Shown here one piece after another: positions 61,750-64,000 of a stretch of DNA of 64,000 nt. Position 1 is the stretch's first letter. Every line of letters starts with the position of its first letter. The notes below the pieces were generated by a model. The model did not search any database, had not been told where the DNA came from, and saw only the letters and a list, made by a program, of their open reading frames with translations. Position numbers and translations under genes: made by a program. Source of the stretch: Achromobacter sp. UMC71 (GTDB taxonomy: Bacteria > Pseudomonadota > Gammaproteobacteria > Burkholderiales > Burkholderiaceae_B); contig NZ_LZZT01000015.1 of assembly GCF_014170305.1 (NCBI RefSeq), positions 372,001 to 436,000 on the forward strand, in the 5' to 3' direction.

Positions 61750-62442
61750 ATGCAGATCCCGCAATGGGTCCAGGACCGGGTCATCGCCCGCCAAGGTTGC
61801 CTGCACCCCTACGACACCCTGCCCGGCGCCCGCTGCGCCCTGGTGGTGATAGACATGCAGCAGTACTTCACCCTACCGGGCTACCAGGGCGAATGCGCCC
61901 CGGCGCGCGGCATCATCGAACCCATCAACCGGCTCTGCGATGCGGTGCGGGGCGCGGGCGGTACCGTGGTGTGGGTGCAGACGGCATCCGACAATGCCGA
62001 CGCCTTCTGGTCGCACCACCATGGCGTGATGCTGACGCCCGAACGCAGCGCGCGGCGCCTGGAAACCCTGCGGCGCGATGCGCCGGGCTTCGCGCTGCAT
62101 CCGGACCTGCGGCCCGCTGATACCGACCTGCGGGTGGTCAAGCGCTTCTACAGCGCCATGGCGCCGGGCTCGTCCGAACTGGAGCCGCTGCTGCGCGGAC
62201 TGGGCGTGGATACGCTGCTGATCGCCGGCACGGTCACCAACGTGTGCTGCGAGTCGACCGCGCGCGACGCGATGATGCGCGACTTCCGCACCATCATGGT
62301 GGACGACGCGCTGGCCGCCGTGACCCCGACCGAGCACGAACACGCGCTGCACGGCTGGCTGCTGTTCTTTGGAGACGTGCTGTCGGTGGACGAGGCGGCG
62401 GCGCGCCTGCAACCGGCGCAGGCGGCGCGCAAGACGGCCTGA
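61750..62442 (+). CDS. Isochorismatase-like cysteine hydrolase (RutB-like)
   Basis: 230-aa hydrolase. The catalytic triad is visible: Asp in ALVVIDMQQYF, Lys in RVVKRFYSAM and Cys in GTVTNVCCESTARDAM. The GTVTNVCCESTARDA form is shared by RutB, biuret hydrolase and N-carbamoylsarcosine amidase types. Located 9 bases after the permease gene, so it probably acts on the imported compound or a breakdown product. Confidence 0.92.
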   Translation: MQIPQWVQDRVIARQGCLHPYDTLPGARCALVVIDMQQYFTLPGYQGECAPARGIIEPINRLCDAVRGAGGTVVWVQTASDNADAFWSHHHGVMLTPERSARRLETLRRDAPGFALHPDLRPADTDLRVVKRFYSAMAPGSSELEPLLRGLGVDTLLIAGTVTNVCCESTARDAMMRDFRTIMVDDALAAVTPTEHEHALHGWLLFFGDVLSVDEAAARLQPAQAARKTA

Positions 62443-62485
62443 CAGCGGGCCCCGGGCCGGCGCGCCGCGGCACCGGCCGCCCGCG

Positions 62486-64000
62486 TCAGCCCAGGTTCAG
62501 CCAGACCCGGCGCATGGTCGGGTCTTCGGGGTCCGCGTCGTTGGTGAAGCCCAGGCTGGTCATCAGCGACAGCATCGGCCGGTTGGTCGACAGTACCAGC
62601 CCGTCGATGTATTCCAGCCCCTGCTCGCGCGCCGCGTCGATCAGCGCCGACATCAGCTGACGGCCCAGGCCGCGCCGCTGCCAGTCGTCGCCGATCACCA
62701 GCGCGTATTCCGCGCCGCGCCCGTCCGGATTGCGCAAATAATGCGCGAAGCCGACCAGGACCTCGCGCGGATGGCCGCGATTGGCCGGATTGGGCACCTG
62801 GGTGGCGGCTACCAGGGCCAGCTCGCGGTGGTAGTCCACCTGCGTGTAGCGCGACACCATGCGCGGCGTCAGCTCGCGCATCATCGACACGAAGCGCATG
62901 TAGCGCGAACGTTCCGACAAGCCGCGGATGAATTCCTGCAGCGGCTGCGCGTCTTCGGGGCGGATCGGCCGCAGCACCCAGGGGATGCCGTCGGCAAAGC
63001 GGCGCACCTGCACCAGGCGCGCCGGGTACGGATGGATCGCCATGTGCGGATAGCCGGCGGTCTGCGGCGATTCGCAGCCCGGCGTTTCGGTCAGCGTCAT
63101 GCGCAGGCCGCCGGCGCGCAGATGGGTTTCGCCGGCGTAGAGCGGGTCGATGTCCAGCGTTTCGATGTCGGGCAGTTCCGAGACCAGCTCGGACACCAGC
63201 ACCAGCGCCTGCTGCAGCGCCTCGGCGGCCAGATGGCCGACGCGCGGCGCCAGCACCCGGCGCCACAGCCGGCTGCGTTCGATCAGTTGCCGGGCCAGGA
63301 AGCCGTTCAGCGGCGGCAGGTCGATGCCGCGGTCAGACTGCGACAGCACCGCGTCGGGGCCACCCGCGCCAAAACGGACGACCGGGCCGAACTGCGGGTC
63401 GCGCCGCACCCGGATCGCCATGGGACGGGATTCGGGCTCGCCCAGGGCCACGTCCACCGGCATGTCGCGCAGCGGCACATAGAACAGCGCCAGCAACGCG
63501 CGGATTTCAGACGTATTGAGTTCGCGCCGGCAATCGGCCCGCACCCGCGCCAGAATCTCGCGCGCGGTGGCCAGGTCGGGCACGTGGGTGGCGGGCTCGG
63601 GCGGCTGGGTCTGCAGCAGCAGTTGCTGGTTGTAGTGGTGCGAGGCCAGCACGCCGAAGGCATCCGCGGCGGATTCGGGCGTGCGGAACGCGGACGTGCC
63701 GGCGTCGTCCAGCATGCGCCGCAACGGCCGCATGCCGGCATCGCCCATGAAGCAGGTGACCACGGGCTTCTTGGCCTTGGGCGCGATCAGCGCCAGCTCG
63801 CGGGCCACGGCCGGCATGTCGGCCAACGCGTCGGGCGCCAGCAGCACCAGCACCCCGTCCACGCCGGTATCGTCCAGCACCGCGTCCAGCATGGTGCGGA
63901 TGCGCTCGGGCGTCAGCGGCGTATAGGTGATGACCGGGTTGACCGTGGCCGCGTCGGGCTCCAGCATCGCCGCCAAGGCGCGCTGAGTGGCCGGCGCCAG
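62486..64000 (-). CDS. Pat-like protein acetyltransferase, C-terminal part (5' end outside window)
   Basis: The reading frame is open to the window edge, giving at least 504 aa. The upstream part belongs to the NDP-forming acyl-CoA synthetase-like domain (LAPATQRALAAML, then PVVTCFMGD and the ATP-grasp-like LDIDPLYAGE segment). The C-terminal ~150 residues are a GNAT domain with RPIRPEDAQPLQEFI, EYALVIGDDWQRRGLGRQLM (acetyl-CoA loop Q-R-R-G-L-G) and LSTNRPMLSLMTSLGF. This is the layout of Pat/YfiQ lysine acetyltransferases, which regulate acetyl-CoA synthetase. Catalytic activity of the synthetase half is usually lost in this family. Confidence 0.9.
   Translation of the reverse strand: MAPATQRALAAMLEPDAATVNPVITYTPLTPERIRTMLDAVLDDTGVDGVLVLLAPDALADMPAVARELALIAPKAKKPVVTCFMGDAGMRPLRRMLDDAGTSAFRTPESAADAFGVLASHHYNQQLLLQTQPPEPATHVPDLATAREILARVRADCRRELNTSEIRALLALFYVPLRDMPVDVALGEPESRPMAIRVRRDPQFGPVVRFGAGGPDAVLSQSDRGIDLPPLNGFLARQLIERSRLWRRVLAPRVGHLAAEALQQALVLVSELVSELPDIETLDIDPLYAGETHLRAGGLRMTLTETPGCESPQTAGYPHMAIHPYPARLVQVRRFADGIPWVLRPIRPEDAQPLQEFIRGLSERSRYMRFVSMMRELTPRMVSRYTQVDYHRELALVAATQVPNPANRGHPREVLVGFAHYLRNPDGRGAEYALVIGDDWQRRGLGRQLMSALIDAAREQGLEYIDGLVLSTNRPMLSLMTSLGFTNDADPEDPTMRRVWLNLG

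Overview
The window is high-GC DNA from a betaproteobacterium of the Alcaligenaceae; Achromobacter or Bordetella is most likely. This rests on the housekeeping gene set and order (glyA/nrdR/ribD; tyrS, M23 peptidase, anmK, erpA, argC, rpsI, rplM; a branched-chain amino-acid ABC operon), the protein sequences, and a GC-rich intergenic repeat family I associate with this group. The genus is an inference.

Bases 1 to about 24,690 are the right-hand part of a P2-like prophage integrated in the 3' end of a tRNA-Ser gene (24653-24743, minus strand). The late region runs rightward: major capsid N (5' end outside the window), M, L, X, two holins, an N-acetylmuramidase endolysin, a nested Rz/Rz1 spanin pair, R and S; then V, W, J, I, a tail fibre with a glycine-rich tip and a small protein; then FI, FII, E/E' (with a TTTTTTG frameshift site), T, U and D. 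The V and F operons are each preceded by a conserved dyad plus a GC-rich block, probably the sites of the phage's own Ogr-like activator (gene at 18069). After D come two leftward genes for small membrane proteins that share an N-x-Q-x-G motif, then a leftward repressor and a rightward early operon: a ribbon-helix-helix-like protein, the Ogr-like activator, small unknowns, a 900-aa primase/helicase, a shorter paralogue of its helicase half, and an AlpA/excisionase-like protein. A convergent P4-type integrase follows. The early half therefore resembles P4-type modules joined to a P2-type virion region.

Bases 24,744 to 64,000 are core chromosome. They hold the prkA-yeaH-spoVR stress operon; a DUF3142 lipoprotein with a large repeat protein; ribD; an isochorismatase-like hydrolase with a GlxA-type regulator; nrdR and glyA; a LysE-family exporter; a PEBP-like protein; tyrS; an M23 endopeptidase; anmK, whose 5' end carries two tandem copies of a 74-bp repeat; erpA; a DUF6776-like protein; argC; a probable toxin-antitoxin pair with a zinc-finger antitoxin and a palindromic operator; rpsI-rplM; livFGMH and a binding protein; an orphan TRAP binding protein; pmbA and yjgA; a carboxylesterase; a NitT/TauT-type ABC operon ending in an isochorismatase-like hydrolase; and the C-terminal part of a Pat-like protein acetyltransferase cut by the window edge.

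The parts most worth a second look are the zinc-finger toxin-antitoxin pair inserted between argC and rpsI, the two prophage membrane proteins with RHIM-like motifs, the paired late-promoter elements with the relocated Ogr gene, the duplicated helicase domain, and the repeat-extended anmK.
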